Below, piece by piece: positions 29,296-37,878 of a DNA stretch of 64,000 nucleotides (positions are counted from its first letter, which is position 1; every line of letters begins with the position of its first letter). Under the pieces are notes generated by a model that was not told the DNA's origin, did not search any database, and saw only the letters and a program-made list of their open reading frames with translations. Source of the stretch: CAZUWH01 sp964624075 (GTDB lineage Bacteria; Pseudomonadota; Alphaproteobacteria; Rhodospirillales; Rhodospirillaceae); NCBI GenBank assembly GCA_964624075.1, contig CAZUWH010000008.1, positions 37,643 through 101,642 on the forward strand. The letters run 5' to 3'. The position numbers and the translations under genes were made by a program.

Positions 29296-29904
29296 ATGGA
29301 AGAGGAAGATGGGACCGCCCGTCAATTAGCCGCACTCATGGCGGCGGCGCGGGCCTGTCGGGTGTGTGCGGCGCATCTGCCGCTGGGACCGCGGCCGGTG
29401 CTGTGCGGTCACGCCTCGGCCCGGCTGTTGATCATCGGTCAGGCACCCGGAAAGAGAGTACATAAAACAGGTCTACCCTGGAATGATGCATCAGGCGAGC
29501 GTCTACGCCAGTGGCTTGACATTGATCGCGACACTTTCTACGATGAGGTGAGGATTGCCATCATTCCCATAGGGCTCTGCTACCCTGGCCGTGATGCCAG
29601 GGGGGGTGATCGTGTCCCGCGCCCGGAATGTGCGCCCTTGTGGCATCCGCCGTTGCGGGCGGCGCTGCCTTTTACCACCCTTACGCTTCTGGTTGGGCGT
29701 CATGCCCAAACCTGGTATCTGGGCGCACGCGGTCAGAACACGATGACAGCCACCGTAGCGGCCTGGCGGACTTATCTGCCCGCATGGTTCCCGCTGCCGC
29801 ACCCAAGCTGGCGCAATACGGCTTGGCCCAAACGCCATCCCTGGTTTGCGGAGGAACTGATCCCGGCCTTGCGCCAGCGGGTACACGATATCGTCAAGTC
29901 TTGA
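29296..29904 (+). CDS. Uracil-DNA glycosylase superfamily protein
   Basis: Member of the UDG-like fold. The active-site region reads LLIIGQAPGKRVHKTGLPWND with SGERLRQW, and the second motif reads PLPHPSWRN near the C-terminus, replacing the classical HPSP. The N-terminal CRVCAAHLP could be half of an Fe-S site, but the other cysteines of family 4 are not obvious. ATG 29296 has AAGG/AGG upstream. Real repair activity is unproven; some relatives are of unknown function. 202 aa, intact. Confidence 0.78.
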   Translation: MEEEDGTARQLAALMAAARACRVCAAHLPLGPRPVLCGHASARLLIIGQAPGKRVHKTGLPWNDASGERLRQWLDIDRDTFYDEVRIAIIPIGLCYPGRDARGGDRVPRPECAPLWHPPLRAALPFTTLTLLVGRHAQTWYLGARGQNTMTATVAAWRTYLPAWFPLPHPSWRNTAWPKRHPWFAEELIPALRQRVHDIVKS

Positions 29905-30043
29905 ACGAAGAAACAGGACCCGCCGGCGGATACGGCTTCCGGAAAATCCTCGGGAGGGTGGGCATCGTGCCAGTGGTTGCGGTGGACCGGACGCCCGCCC
30001 CTCCCGGAAACCAGAACCGTCCACGAAATCTTCCGGGAATTGG

Positions 30044-30253
30044 CTACTTCCTGTCCTGATTCTGTGTCGCGGGAGCCTGCGCCGCGGGCACTCCCCACCC
30101 TCCTCCCCATGGACCACGATACGAACCATAGGCATAGGGACCATAGTAGGAACCATAATAGTGCGGCGCGCCACCGTCCCCCACGGGGCCATGGCCATAG
30201 TACGGATAGCCGTACCCCTGACCGTAGGCGCTTGACCGGCTAGAGATGTTCAT
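30044..30253 (-). CDS. Gly/Tyr-rich small hypothetical protein or fragment
   Basis: A 69-codon frame rich in Gly, Tyr and Pro (YGYPYYGHGP, YYGSYYGPYAYG, GPWGGGWGVP). Such compositions occur in the tails of envelope proteins. No Shine-Dalgarno is seen before ATG 30253, and no signal peptide, so it may be the remaining C-terminal tail of a decayed envelope protein. Compositional bias favours real or recently real coding, but I cannot assign a family. Confidence 0.35.
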   Translation of the reverse strand: MNISSRSSAYGQGYGYPYYGHGPVGDGGAPHYYGSYYGPYAYGSYRGPWGGGWGVPAAQAPATQNQDRK

Positions 30254-30550
30254 GTTGAAATCGCTTTATCTATTACCCCATCCGTCGAACGAGCCACCTC
30301 AACCCCGCCAAGCATCAGCAGACGAGAACGGAAGCGCACTTAAACTCCTCAGTCGCCGCTGCAGCGAAAATAGTCTTCAGTTTCTTTCATACGACACCCC
30401 AAATTTGCTGGATATCGATGTGCAACGTTCCTTGCGCCTCCTCACGGATGCGTCTCGGTTGTACCACTCACATGCTCTTCCAGCCTAAAGGCCGGTAAGG
30501 CCGGATAGTCATGGAAACTGCCTTCCAAGGCAGGCGAGAACATGGTCTGT

Positions 30551-30944
30551 TAGCGATTTTCATTATGGGATTCGTTCCAATTCGCATTAGTAGCTCCATC
30601 CTCGAACTCTTCTCCCCCGAGGGAGCAGGCCCCTCTTCAGTGGGCCAAGGGGCGTGACCGTTGCGAGCCCCCCACCACGGACCAGGCGTCACGATCATCC
30701 CCACCCCAATCCTCCCCCGATCCAAGGGGGAGGGAGCCTTCCCTCCAGGAAGAGAGAGTCTCCCTTTCAGGAGGCGGGCGTGCCCCCTTCAGGAGGAGGG
30801 GGAATGTCTATGTCTAATGGGGAAAGCAGCGATTCCACACCTTGCCGAGGCAGGTTTGTGTGCATACGGTAGCCTGGAGGAGGAGAGTGATGCAAGGATG
30901 CCTCTTCTGCAAATCAGTGTCATTCCCATAATGAGAATCGCTGA
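30551..30944. repeat. MITE-like element with 19-bp terminal inverted repeats
   Basis: The left end contains AGCGATTTTCATTATGGGA and the right end TCCCATAATGAGAATCGCT; their reverse complements match at 18 of 19 positions. Between them lie CT/GA-rich palindromes (CCTCCCCCGATCCAAGGGGGAGG at about 30711-30733) and no reading frame with a recognisable product. Related half-motifs occur at 12687-12701 and 51919-51940. No target-site duplication was established. Confidence 0.5.
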
Positions 30945-31038
30945 CCGCTGCAACCATTCATCATCCCACGACCGCAATGCACTCCATGATGGCACAATTT
31001 GTATTTGATACCGCTCCGCCGTGCTTTTCCAGGTACAT

Positions 31039-31713
31039 CTATGCGTTAGCCTCCCGCAAGACGGCCTGCCATTCGTCGGCTAGTGAGAAGACGTTGGCTC
31101 CGCAACTCTCCTTCAGGTTGAACAGAGTATTCTGCTAGCTTGCATAGCTATCGTTCATCAGCTTTTCGATGGTCTGGGTGCGTAACAGGCCAATGTGCCG
31201 GGGACTGCGGGGCATAAGAACAACAAATTCGTCGCCACCGATCCGCCCCAGGCTATCGCTCTCCCGCACGTTGGCGCGCAAAAGGCCTGCCACCTGGCGC
31301 AGCACCTTGTCTCCGGCGGCAGGGCCGAAGGTGTCATTGACCGGCTTGAGGCCGTCGAGATCGATGAAGATCAATACACCGCCCCTCGCCATGGCGCTGG
31401 GTGCAGCAAGCTCGTCGCGCAGTCGGTGCTCGATTCCACGCCGGTTCAAGAGGCCGGTCAGTTCGTCGGTGATCGACAGCCGTTCAAGATGGGCGATGCG
31501 CTCGTGGCTGGCTGTCAAGCGCTGCTGGGCCTCGATGGCCATGCCTATGGTGAATGCGACTATGTGTAGCCATTGATTGTATGTAACGAGACAGCTATCA
31601 CTGATTCGCTGCAGTCCCTGGAGCAGCGTGCGCAGCATTTCATCCAGCGCGCTATCGGAAAGGTCGTGATGTTGGAACTTGTTGCCGTGGGCTATGCGCT
31701 CAAGGTTGTTCAT
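31039..31713 (-). pseudogene. GGDEF diguanylate cyclase-like gene with in-frame amber stop
   Basis: GGDEF-domain protein that would make c-di-GMP. An N-terminal helical region precedes LERLSITDELTGLLNRRGIE, then VLIFIDLDGLKPVNDTFG and the active site LGRIGGDEFVVLMP. A TAG at 31135-31137 interrupts it. In the same frame the sequence continues QNTLFNLKESCGANVFSLAD and ends at TAG 31039-31041. I chose ATG 31713 because GAGGG lies just upstream; ATG 31791 is also open. The GGDEF domain is nearly complete before the amber codon, so the shortened product might still fold, but its last helix is missing. Confidence 0.72.
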
Positions 31714-32215
31714 GGTACCCTCATGCTCTGCAAATATCCATCCTGTCCCCCAACTCCGAAACAGCTCAGGCAACCAGCGTGCCAGGTGCAATAACGGCCT
31801 TCTCCGCCAGACTGGCCAAGGCGACGGGCGGGCGGATAGACAGAATTTGCCGCCAGAAAGACGGCAGCTCCTCCGGGTGGGTAAAACGAGCCGACCTCCG
31901 TGTGGTGAAATGGCCGGTTTTAGACGCGGGCTATCGGGGAATCAGGGGACCGACAGGGACATGATGGGACGGAACCCGTGGAAACCTTACGCTTTGCCCT
32001 GAGTATCACCGGCACGGCGCTCATGGAGTACCCTGCGCGCCAGGGCGTCGCCAGCCTTGCTGATGCAGCTGGTCGGTCGATTCGTGTCGATCTCGACCGG
32101 GCCAGTTAAACTCGACCGGAAACTGCCCTCACACCCGCGGGCCCCTGTAGGCCCCGCGGGTGGCCGATCAAGGTTTCCTCCACTCCCCGAGCGGCACTCT
32201 CCGATCGCCCTGGCT
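31714..32215. other. Intergenic region
   Basis: About 500 bases. No gene is recognised. A short plus-strand frame at 31779-31964 has no motif. Near the ispB side lies the GC-rich hairpin described separately. Confidence 0.4.
32132..32162. terminator. GC-rich hairpin downstream of the polyprenyl synthase gene
   Basis: CACCCGCGGG pairs with CCCGCGGGTG (10 bp) around an 11-base loop. It lies about 55 bases after the stop codon of the minus-strand synthase gene. There is no T-tract, so it would end transcription poorly on its own; mRNA 3'-end protection is an alternative. Confidence 0.35.
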
Positions 32216-33229
32216 TCAGTAAGCCCGCTCGATACAGAACGTGACCACGTCCAGCAACGCACGCCGCAGCGGACTGTCGGGAAAGAGATACAGCGCGGCG
32301 CGGGCCGCATCACCATAGGCACGCGCCCGGCGTAGAGCCTCTTCCAGGCAGCCGTGTTTCTGCAACAGTGCCAGGGCCTGATGCAGATCGTCTTCGTTCT
32401 GGTCCAGGTCTTCGAGGGTGCGACACCAGAAGCTCCGCTCCTCGGCATTGGCCGCCGCGAACCCCAGAATCACCGGCAGGGTGATCTTGCCTTCGCGGAA
32501 ATCGTCACCGATGGTCTTGCCCAGCTTCTCCTGTCTGGCCGAATAATCAAGCACGTCATCTACGAGTTGAAAAGCTATGCCCAGGTTGAGACCGTAGGTC
32601 TCCAGCGCTTCCTCTTCAGCCGGCGGACGGCCGGCGACTACCGGCCCCAGCCGGCTTGCGGCGGCAAACAGGGCGGCGGTTTTGGAGCGGATGACGTCGA
32701 GGTAAGCTTCCTCGGTGGTGGCGGTATTGTTAGCGGTCAGCAATTGCAGCACCTCCCCTTCGGCAACCACCGAAGATGCCCGTGACAGAATGGCAAGAAC
32801 CGGCAGATGGCCATCCTCGACCATCAACTCGAAGGCGCGGCTGAACAGAAAGTCGCCAACCAATACACTGGCCTTGTTGCCCCACACCGCATTGGCCGAT
32901 GGCTCCCCCCGACGCAGACGGCTTTCATCCACCACATCATCATGGAGCAGGGTCGCGGTATGAATGAACTCGATACAGGTGGCCAGGATGACATGCCGAT
33001 CGCCCTCGGCATAGCCGCACAGGCGCGCACTCGCCAACGTCAGAATCGGACGCAGTCTTTTACCACCTGCCGCGATGATATGACCGGAAAGTTGCGGAAT
33101 CAGCGACACCGGACTGTGCATGCGTCTGATGATGGTTTCATTGACCCGACGCAGGTCATCGCTGACGAGAGAGGTCAAGGCATCCAGCGCATTCTCCCGC
33201 CCCAGGGTGGCGTTGACCATAACAGACAC
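32216..33229 (-). CDS. ispB: Polyprenyl diphosphate synthase (ubiquinone side chain)
   Basis: Trans-prenyltransferase that builds the long side chain of ubiquinone. The 337-aa protein has the first Asp-rich motif in ATLLHDDVVDESRLRRG, GNKASVLVGDFLF and the second Asp-rich motif in QLVDDVLDYSARQEKLGK with GDDFREGKITLP. The frame is intact. The start is probably ATG 33229 or 33220. Chain length (octa- or decaprenyl) cannot be set by eye. Confidence 0.93.
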   Translation of the reverse strand: MSVMVNATLGRENALDALTSLVSDDLRRVNETIIRRMHSPVSLIPQLSGHIIAAGGKRLRPILTLASARLCGYAEGDRHVILATCIEFIHTATLLHDDVVDESRLRRGEPSANAVWGNKASVLVGDFLFSRAFELMVEDGHLPVLAILSRASSVVAEGEVLQLLTANNTATTEEAYLDVIRSKTAALFAAASRLGPVVAGRPPAEEEALETYGLNLGIAFQLVDDVLDYSARQEKLGKTIGDDFREGKITLPVILGFAAANAEERSFWCRTLEDLDQNEDDLHQALALLQKHGCLEEALRRARAYGDAARAALYLFPDSPLRRALLDVVTFCIERAY

Positions 33230-33436
33230 CGTGACAGTCCTTTCTCGCTATCGTTTAAGTATTGACGCAGCGCTAAGAACGGTCGAACATAATTGGCGTC
33301 TTCTTCTCCGGTCAAGAGCAACGATCCGGGAGCCTGCGATATCAGGTGGGTTTCTGAGGGGCTGAAGGCAGACAGAAGGGGCGGCGCGTCGGAAGGACTC
33401 CTCGCGGCCCTGCCCCGGATGCCGAAGATTGAGCAT

Positions 33437-35263
33437 ATGACATATGAAATGCCCGGCTCCTCTTCCTGGAGCGAAGATACGTTACTGGATGGTCGGATCC
33501 GGTTGCGACAACCGTGTGCAGGGTATCGGGTGGCCGTTGATTCGGTGTTACTGGCGGCAGCGGTTCCGGCGCAGCCAAGTGATCGGGTGGCCGATGTCGG
33601 CACCGGCACAGGGGCGGCTGCTTTGTGTCTGCTCGCCCGGATGCCGGAAATTCAGGTCGTGGGTGTGGAGCTTCAGCCGCCTCTGGCCGAACTGGCCGCG
33701 CACAACGCCACTCTCAATGGACTCGGCGACCGCTTCAAGGTCGTCACAGCTGATGTGTTGCAGATGGTGCAGGATTCTCGCCTGTGCAAAGGAGAATCGA
33801 CGGAAAGCACCGTTTTTGATCACGTGATGAGCAACCCGCCCTTCGCGGCCCCTGGTACACAATCCTCCGATCCCATGCGTGCTATGGCACACGGGGAGGT
33901 TGATATGCGGGCATGGATTGCTGCCTGCCTGAACCTGTTGCGGCCACAGGGATCGATCACGCTGATTCACCGCGCCGAGACGCTTGACCGGTTGCTGGCG
34001 ATCCTGACGGGGGCGGTCGGCGGAATCGAGGTCGTCCCCTTGTGGCCACGCGCCGGTCTGCCCGCCCGCCGACTGATTGTGCGGGGCCGCAAGGGCAGTC
34101 GTGTCCCGACCATTCTCCAGGCTGGTCTGGTCCTGCATACAGCCACTGGCTATACGGCTGCCACTGATGGCATCCTGCGGTATGGTCATGCCCTGTTGGG
34201 GACCGAGGTGCCAGGGCGCAGAAGAAAAAAGCCCGGAGAATCGATGCCGGAAACAAGAAGCGAATCGGAAACGGTGCCGGAAGCCAGAGAGCGCGAAGAG
34301 AAAGAGGGTGCCAACGATATCGCCTCGGCACGACGCGTGCTGGAAACCGGATCGGCAGCTCTGGCTGCCCTTGCCACCGATCTAGGGACCGATTTCATTG
34401 CCGCCCTGACACTGATCGCTTGCGCCAGTGGGCGGGTGATCGTTTCCGGCATGGGCAAGAGTGGCCATGTGGCCCGCAAGATCGCGGCAACCCTGGCTTC
34501 CACCGGTACCCCGGCCTTTTTCGTTCACCCGGCGGAGGCAAGTCATGGCGATCTTGGCATGATCGGGAAGGACGACGTCGTGGTGGCATTATCCAATTCT
34601 GGCGAAACCGGCGAACTCTCCGACCTGGTGGCCTATACCCGGCGCTTTGCCATCGGCCTGATTGCCATCACCAGCCGCCGCGACAGTAGCCTCGCCACCG
34701 CTGCCGACGTGATTCTGGCATTGCCGGCGATAGCGGAGGCCTGCCCGCTTGGTCTAGCCCCAACGACATCGACGACCATGATGCTTGCCCTGGGTGATGC
34801 CATAGCCGTGACGCTGCTGGTACGGCGGGGTTTTTCTGCCGCTGATTTCCATCTGTTCCATCCCGGCGGTCGACTCGGCCAGAAGCTGCTCAAGGTCGCC
34901 GATCTTATGCATCAGGGCGACCGCGTACCTCTGGTACCAGCGGATCTGCCCATGACCGAGGTCATTCTGGTGATCACCCGGAAAAGCCTAGGATGTGCCG
35001 GTGTGATCGATAACAGGGGCATGCTCCTGGGCGTGATCACCGATGGCGACCTGCGCCGCCACATGTCGCCAGCCTTGTTCAGCCAGACAGCACAGGCTGT
35101 CATGACCAGCAACCCCAAGGTAGTACTGGCTGGCATCCTGGCGGACGAGGCTCTGCGTTTGATGAACGACAACAAGATCACCAGTCTGTTCGTCCTCTCC
35201 GAGGACCAGCGCCCCATCGGCCTCATCCATGTTCACGATTGCCTGCGCGCGGGGATAGCATGA
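33437..35263 (+). CDS. TrmN6-like methyltransferase reading in frame into KdsD
   Basis: One uninterrupted 608-codon frame carries two proteins usually made separately. The first about 270 residues are an N6-adenine methyltransferase of the tRNA1(Val) family: LLDGRIRLRQPCAGYRVAVD, the SAM-binding VADVGTGTGAAALCLLARMP, and the catalytic SNPPF motif. A basic linker (PGRRRKKPGES) then joins KdsD at Met 34244. No stop codon separates them. A Shine-Dalgarno-like GGAG sits before ATG 34244, so KdsD may also be made alone. This looks like loss of the methyltransferase stop codon. I chose ATG 33437 as start; its Shine-Dalgarno is weak. Confidence 0.75.
   Translation: MTYEMPGSSSWSEDTLLDGRIRLRQPCAGYRVAVDSVLLAAAVPAQPSDRVADVGTGTGAAALCLLARMPEIQVVGVELQPPLAELAAHNATLNGLGDRFKVVTADVLQMVQDSRLCKGESTESTVFDHVMSNPPFAAPGTQSSDPMRAMAHGEVDMRAWIAACLNLLRPQGSITLIHRAETLDRLLAILTGAVGGIEVVPLWPRAGLPARRLIVRGRKGSRVPTILQAGLVLHTATGYTAATDGILRYGHALLGTEVPGRRRKKPGESMPETRSESETVPEAREREEKEGANDIASARRVLETGSAALAALATDLGTDFIAALTLIACASGRVIVSGMGKSGHVARKIAATLASTGTPAFFVHPAEASHGDLGMIGKDDVVVALSNSGETGELSDLVAYTRRFAIGLIAITSRRDSSLATAADVILALPAIAEACPLGLAPTTSTTMMLALGDAIAVTLLVRRGFSAADFHLFHPGGRLGQKLLKVADLMHQGDRVPLVPADLPMTEVILVITRKSLGCAGVIDNRGMLLGVITDGDLRRHMSPALFSQTAQAVMTSNPKVVLAGILADEALRLMNDNKITSLFVLSEDQRPIGLIHVHDCLRAGIA
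34244..35263 (+). CDS. kdsD: Arabinose-5-phosphate isomerase KdsD
   Basis: Converts ribulose 5-phosphate to arabinose 5-phosphate, the first step of Kdo synthesis for lipopolysaccharide. The SIS domain includes VIVSGMGKSGHVARKIAATL, AFFVHPAEASHGDLGM and ALSNSGETGELSDL. Two CBS domains follow, with GVITDGDLRRHM and KITSLFVLSEDQRPIGLIHV. The ATG with GGAG five bases upstream marks its own start inside the fused frame; the first 30 residues are a charged extension. Its stop overlaps the lptC start, so Kdo supply and LPS transport are one operon. Confidence 0.94.
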   Translation: MPETRSESETVPEAREREEKEGANDIASARRVLETGSAALAALATDLGTDFIAALTLIACASGRVIVSGMGKSGHVARKIAATLASTGTPAFFVHPAEASHGDLGMIGKDDVVVALSNSGETGELSDLVAYTRRFAIGLIAITSRRDSSLATAADVILALPAIAEACPLGLAPTTSTTMMLALGDAIAVTLLVRRGFSAADFHLFHPGGRLGQKLLKVADLMHQGDRVPLVPADLPMTEVILVITRKSLGCAGVIDNRGMLLGVITDGDLRRHMSPALFSQTAQAVMTSNPKVVLAGILADEALRLMNDNKITSLFVLSEDQRPIGLIHVHDCLRAGIA

Positions 35264-35994
35264 TGATCCAGGCCAGTCCTGCCTATACCCCACTCGCCCA
35301 TGACGATGGCAGTGAGGTAAAGATCCAAGGAAATGCCGTCCTTCTCTCTTTTCCGCTCTCTCCCAGACGACACGGGGGGCATCGTCATTACAGCCGTTTC
35401 GTTACCTTGATGAAGGTCCTGCTGCCCAGTCTGGCAATCGTCCTGGTGGGGCTGGTGGTGATGTGGCCCAAATTCAACAGCGGGGACAGACGGTTCCCGT
35501 TGGGCTTTGCCAACCTGTCCGTGCAGGCGGGAGAACCATCCAGTGTGATGAATGCCCGCTATCATGGTACCGGCAAGGACAATCAGCCCTTCTTCGTCAC
35601 GGCTGCGTTCGCCACCGAATCAGCGCCCGGACGACTACACCTGTCGGCGCCCAAGGCCGACATCACTCTGCGCGATGGAACCTGGCTGATTCTGGGAGCC
35701 AACAGAGGCCAGTACCAGTATCGGCGTGACAGTGCGTTCCTTGACCTCGAAGGGGAGGTGAGCCTGTTCCATGATGGCGGCTATCAGCTCCATACGCACA
35801 CCGCCCGGGTCGATCTCAAGGCTGGAACGGCCTCCGGTGACAGTCTGGTCAATGGGCAGGGACCACTCGGCATTCTGGCTGGCGAAGGGTTTCTCGTCTT
35901 CGACCGGGGCCGGACTGTTGTCTTGACCGGTCGATCACGGCTGCGGATCGAGCCTGACGTCACCCCGTCCGGCAACCTGTCTAGAAAAAAGTGA
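35260..35994 (+). CDS. lptC: LPS export protein LptC
   Basis: Bitopic inner-membrane protein that passes LPS from LptBFG to LptA. Residues about 55-75 form the single membrane helix (LMKVLLPSLAIVLVGLVVMW). The periplasmic beta-jellyroll follows, with FVTAAFATES, LHLSAPKADITLRDG and GEVSLFHDGGYQLHTHTARV. Start ATG 35260 overlaps the kdsD stop (ATGA); a second ATG follows directly. The length of 244 aa is normal for alphaproteobacteria. Confidence 0.93.
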   Translation: MMIQASPAYTPLAHDDGSEVKIQGNAVLLSFPLSPRRHGGHRHYSRFVTLMKVLLPSLAIVLVGLVVMWPKFNSGDRRFPLGFANLSVQAGEPSSVMNARYHGTGKDNQPFFVTAAFATESAPGRLHLSAPKADITLRDGTWLILGANRGQYQYRRDSAFLDLEGEVSLFHDGGYQLHTHTARVDLKAGTASGDSLVNGQGPLGILAGEGFLVFDRGRTVVLTGRSRLRIEPDVTPSGNLSRKK

Positions 35995-36000
35995 CGGCCC

Positions 36001-36990
36001 ATGATCGCCTGCGCTCTCCGGTCCAATGCGTCCTGGTCTTCGGAACGAAGGCAACGCACCCTGACAACAAGGGTACGATGCCAGACCGGACGGGTCTTGT
36101 GGCTGACCGCGTGGTTGGTGGTGGGCAGCTCCGTTATTCGGACAGCGGAAGGATTTGATTTCACTGCGGCCGGCAACACCCCCATCGAGGTGCTGGCCGA
36201 GCAGGGAATCGAGTGGCAACAGGACACGAAACGTCTGGTAGCCCGTGGCAATGTTCAGCTCAGCCGCGGCAATGTAACCGTCTGGGCCGATACCTTGACG
36301 GCCCATTATCGTGAGCGGGGTGACCGGGCCACGGGACCAGCCGATGTCTACCGACTGCAAGCCATGGGCAATGTCCGCATTACCTCGCCAACTGAAACGG
36401 CCTCCGGTGATGCGGCCGACTACAGCGCAGACGACCAGCTTCTGGTTCTGCGTGGTCGTCCGGCCCGCTTGGAGACGCCGACCGAGACCCTTACGGCTCA
36501 TGACACTATCGAATACCATGAGGACCGGCAAGTGGCGATGGCACGTGGCGATGTCCATGTCATCACACAGGAAGGGCGTACCCTGCGCGCCGACACGATC
36601 ACGGCCGACTTCCCCCACGGCAAACGGCCCCTCGGCGAGCAGAAGCAGAAGATGAAGATCACCCATCTCGCGGCTGCAGGCAATGTACGGATCGAGACAG
36701 CAGAAGAGGTAGTCCGCGGAGAGCACGGAACCTATAATACCGAAACAGGTATCGCTACCCTGACGGGCTCTGTTAAAATCACCCGTGGGGATAATCAGAT
36801 CAACGGTGCGCATGCAGTGGTCAACTTAAAGAGCGGGGTGAGTCGGCTGTATGCCGTGGCGCCTGGAGCGGAACGCAAAACAGGGACACAGGGGCGTGTC
36901 CGGCTTCTGGTTGTGCCGAATAGAAAGCATGATCGCCAGGATGCCGGTACGGACAGCACGCCTGGGGCGGACAGGCCCGTGACGCCATGA
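36001..36990 (+). CDS. lptA: LPS periplasmic bridge protein LptA
   Basis: OstA-like beta-jellyroll protein that forms the LPS bridge across the periplasm. Residues about 31-52 form a signal peptide (GRVLWLTAWLVVGSSVIRTA). Two OstA-like repeats are seen: IEWQQDTKRLVARGNVQLSR with VTVWADTLTAHY, and HLAAAGNVRIETAEEVVRGE with ATLTGSVKITRGDNQINGAH. At 329 aa it is longer than the E. coli protein because of the duplicated segment and a basic N-terminal extension, which is common in this class. Seven bases after lptC. Confidence 0.92.
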   Translation: MIACALRSNASWSSERRQRTLTTRVRCQTGRVLWLTAWLVVGSSVIRTAEGFDFTAAGNTPIEVLAEQGIEWQQDTKRLVARGNVQLSRGNVTVWADTLTAHYRERGDRATGPADVYRLQAMGNVRITSPTETASGDAADYSADDQLLVLRGRPARLETPTETLTAHDTIEYHEDRQVAMARGDVHVITQEGRTLRADTITADFPHGKRPLGEQKQKMKITHLAAAGNVRIETAEEVVRGEHGTYNTETGIATLTGSVKITRGDNQINGAHAVVNLKSGVSRLYAVAPGAERKTGTQGRVRLLVVPNRKHDRQDAGTDSTPGADRPVTP

Positions 36991-37012
36991 GGTGGCCTTG
37001 AGGAAGGCGGGG

Positions 37013-37843
37013 GTGAGCACATCAAAAATCAGCATGGAAGAACAGCCCCGGGTGGATGGGAATGAGCCAGGTCCGGAGACAAGCCTGGTCGTGGGATTGA
37101 CGGCAGACCTGGTGACGGAAAGGAGCGGTCTCGTCGCCCACACTCTGGGCAAGCATTTCAATCGCCGCCCGATCCTTCGGGGAGTCAGCCTTTCCGTTCG
37201 ACGGGGGGAGGCGGTTGGTCTGCTTGGACCCAACGGAGCCGGCAAGACAACCTGTTTTTACTGTATTACCGGGCTGGTTCGGCCCGACACCGGATCGGTT
37301 GAACTCGATGGTCATGTCATCACCCATTTGCCCATGTACCGGCGGGCGCGGCTGGGTGTGGGCTACCTGCCCCAGGAGGCATCGATCTTCCGAGGCCTCA
37401 CGGTTGAGGCCAACATCATGGCGGTTCTGGAGATGGTCGAACCGAACCGTGATCAATGTGACGCCATGCTGGAGTCGTTACTGGCCGAATTTGCCATTAC
37501 CCATTTACGTCGGACCCCTGCATTGGCCCTCTCGGGCGGAGAGCGGCGGCGGGTAGAGATTGCCCGTGCCCTCGCCTCCCATCCGAGTTTCATTCTGCTT
37601 GATGAGCCGCTGGCCGGCATTGATCCTATTGCGGTGAGCGAGATCCGCGATCTGGTGGCCCATCTCAAGGATCGAGGGCTGGGTGTGCTGATCACTGATC
37701 ACAATGTGCGCGAGACGTTGGAGATCATTGATCGTGCCTATATTCTGCACGACGGTAGGGTACTCATGGAAGGTCGACCACTGGAAATCATCGACAACTC
37801 CGATGTGCGCCGCGTCTATCTGGGTGAACGATTCAGTCTCTGA
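37013..37843 (+). CDS. lptB: LPS transport ATPase LptB
   Basis: Cytoplasmic ABC ATPase powering LPS extraction by LptFG. Walker A is GLLGPNGAGKTTCFYCITG, the Q-loop lies in GYLPQEASIFRGLTVEANI, the signature is LALSGGERRRVEIARAL, Walker B is FILLDEPLAGIDPIAV and the switch His is in ITDHNVRETLEI. These are the standard LptB motifs. I prefer GTG 37013 because AGGAAGG is five bases upstream. The frame is open from GTG 36992, and ATG 37034 lacks a Shine-Dalgarno. Compared with E. coli there is an N-terminal extension of about 40 residues. Confidence 0.94.
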   Translation: MSTSKISMEEQPRVDGNEPGPETSLVVGLTADLVTERSGLVAHTLGKHFNRRPILRGVSLSVRRGEAVGLLGPNGAGKTTCFYCITGLVRPDTGSVELDGHVITHLPMYRRARLGVGYLPQEASIFRGLTVEANIMAVLEMVEPNRDQCDAMLESLLAEFAITHLRRTPALALSGGERRRVEIARALASHPSFILLDEPLAGIDPIAVSEIRDLVAHLKDRGLGVLITDHNVRETLEIIDRAYILHDGRVLMEGRPLEIIDNSDVRRVYLGERFSL

Positions 37844-37878
37844 AGGCTCTGAAGGCAGGACATCGAGGGTGGAGCGTC

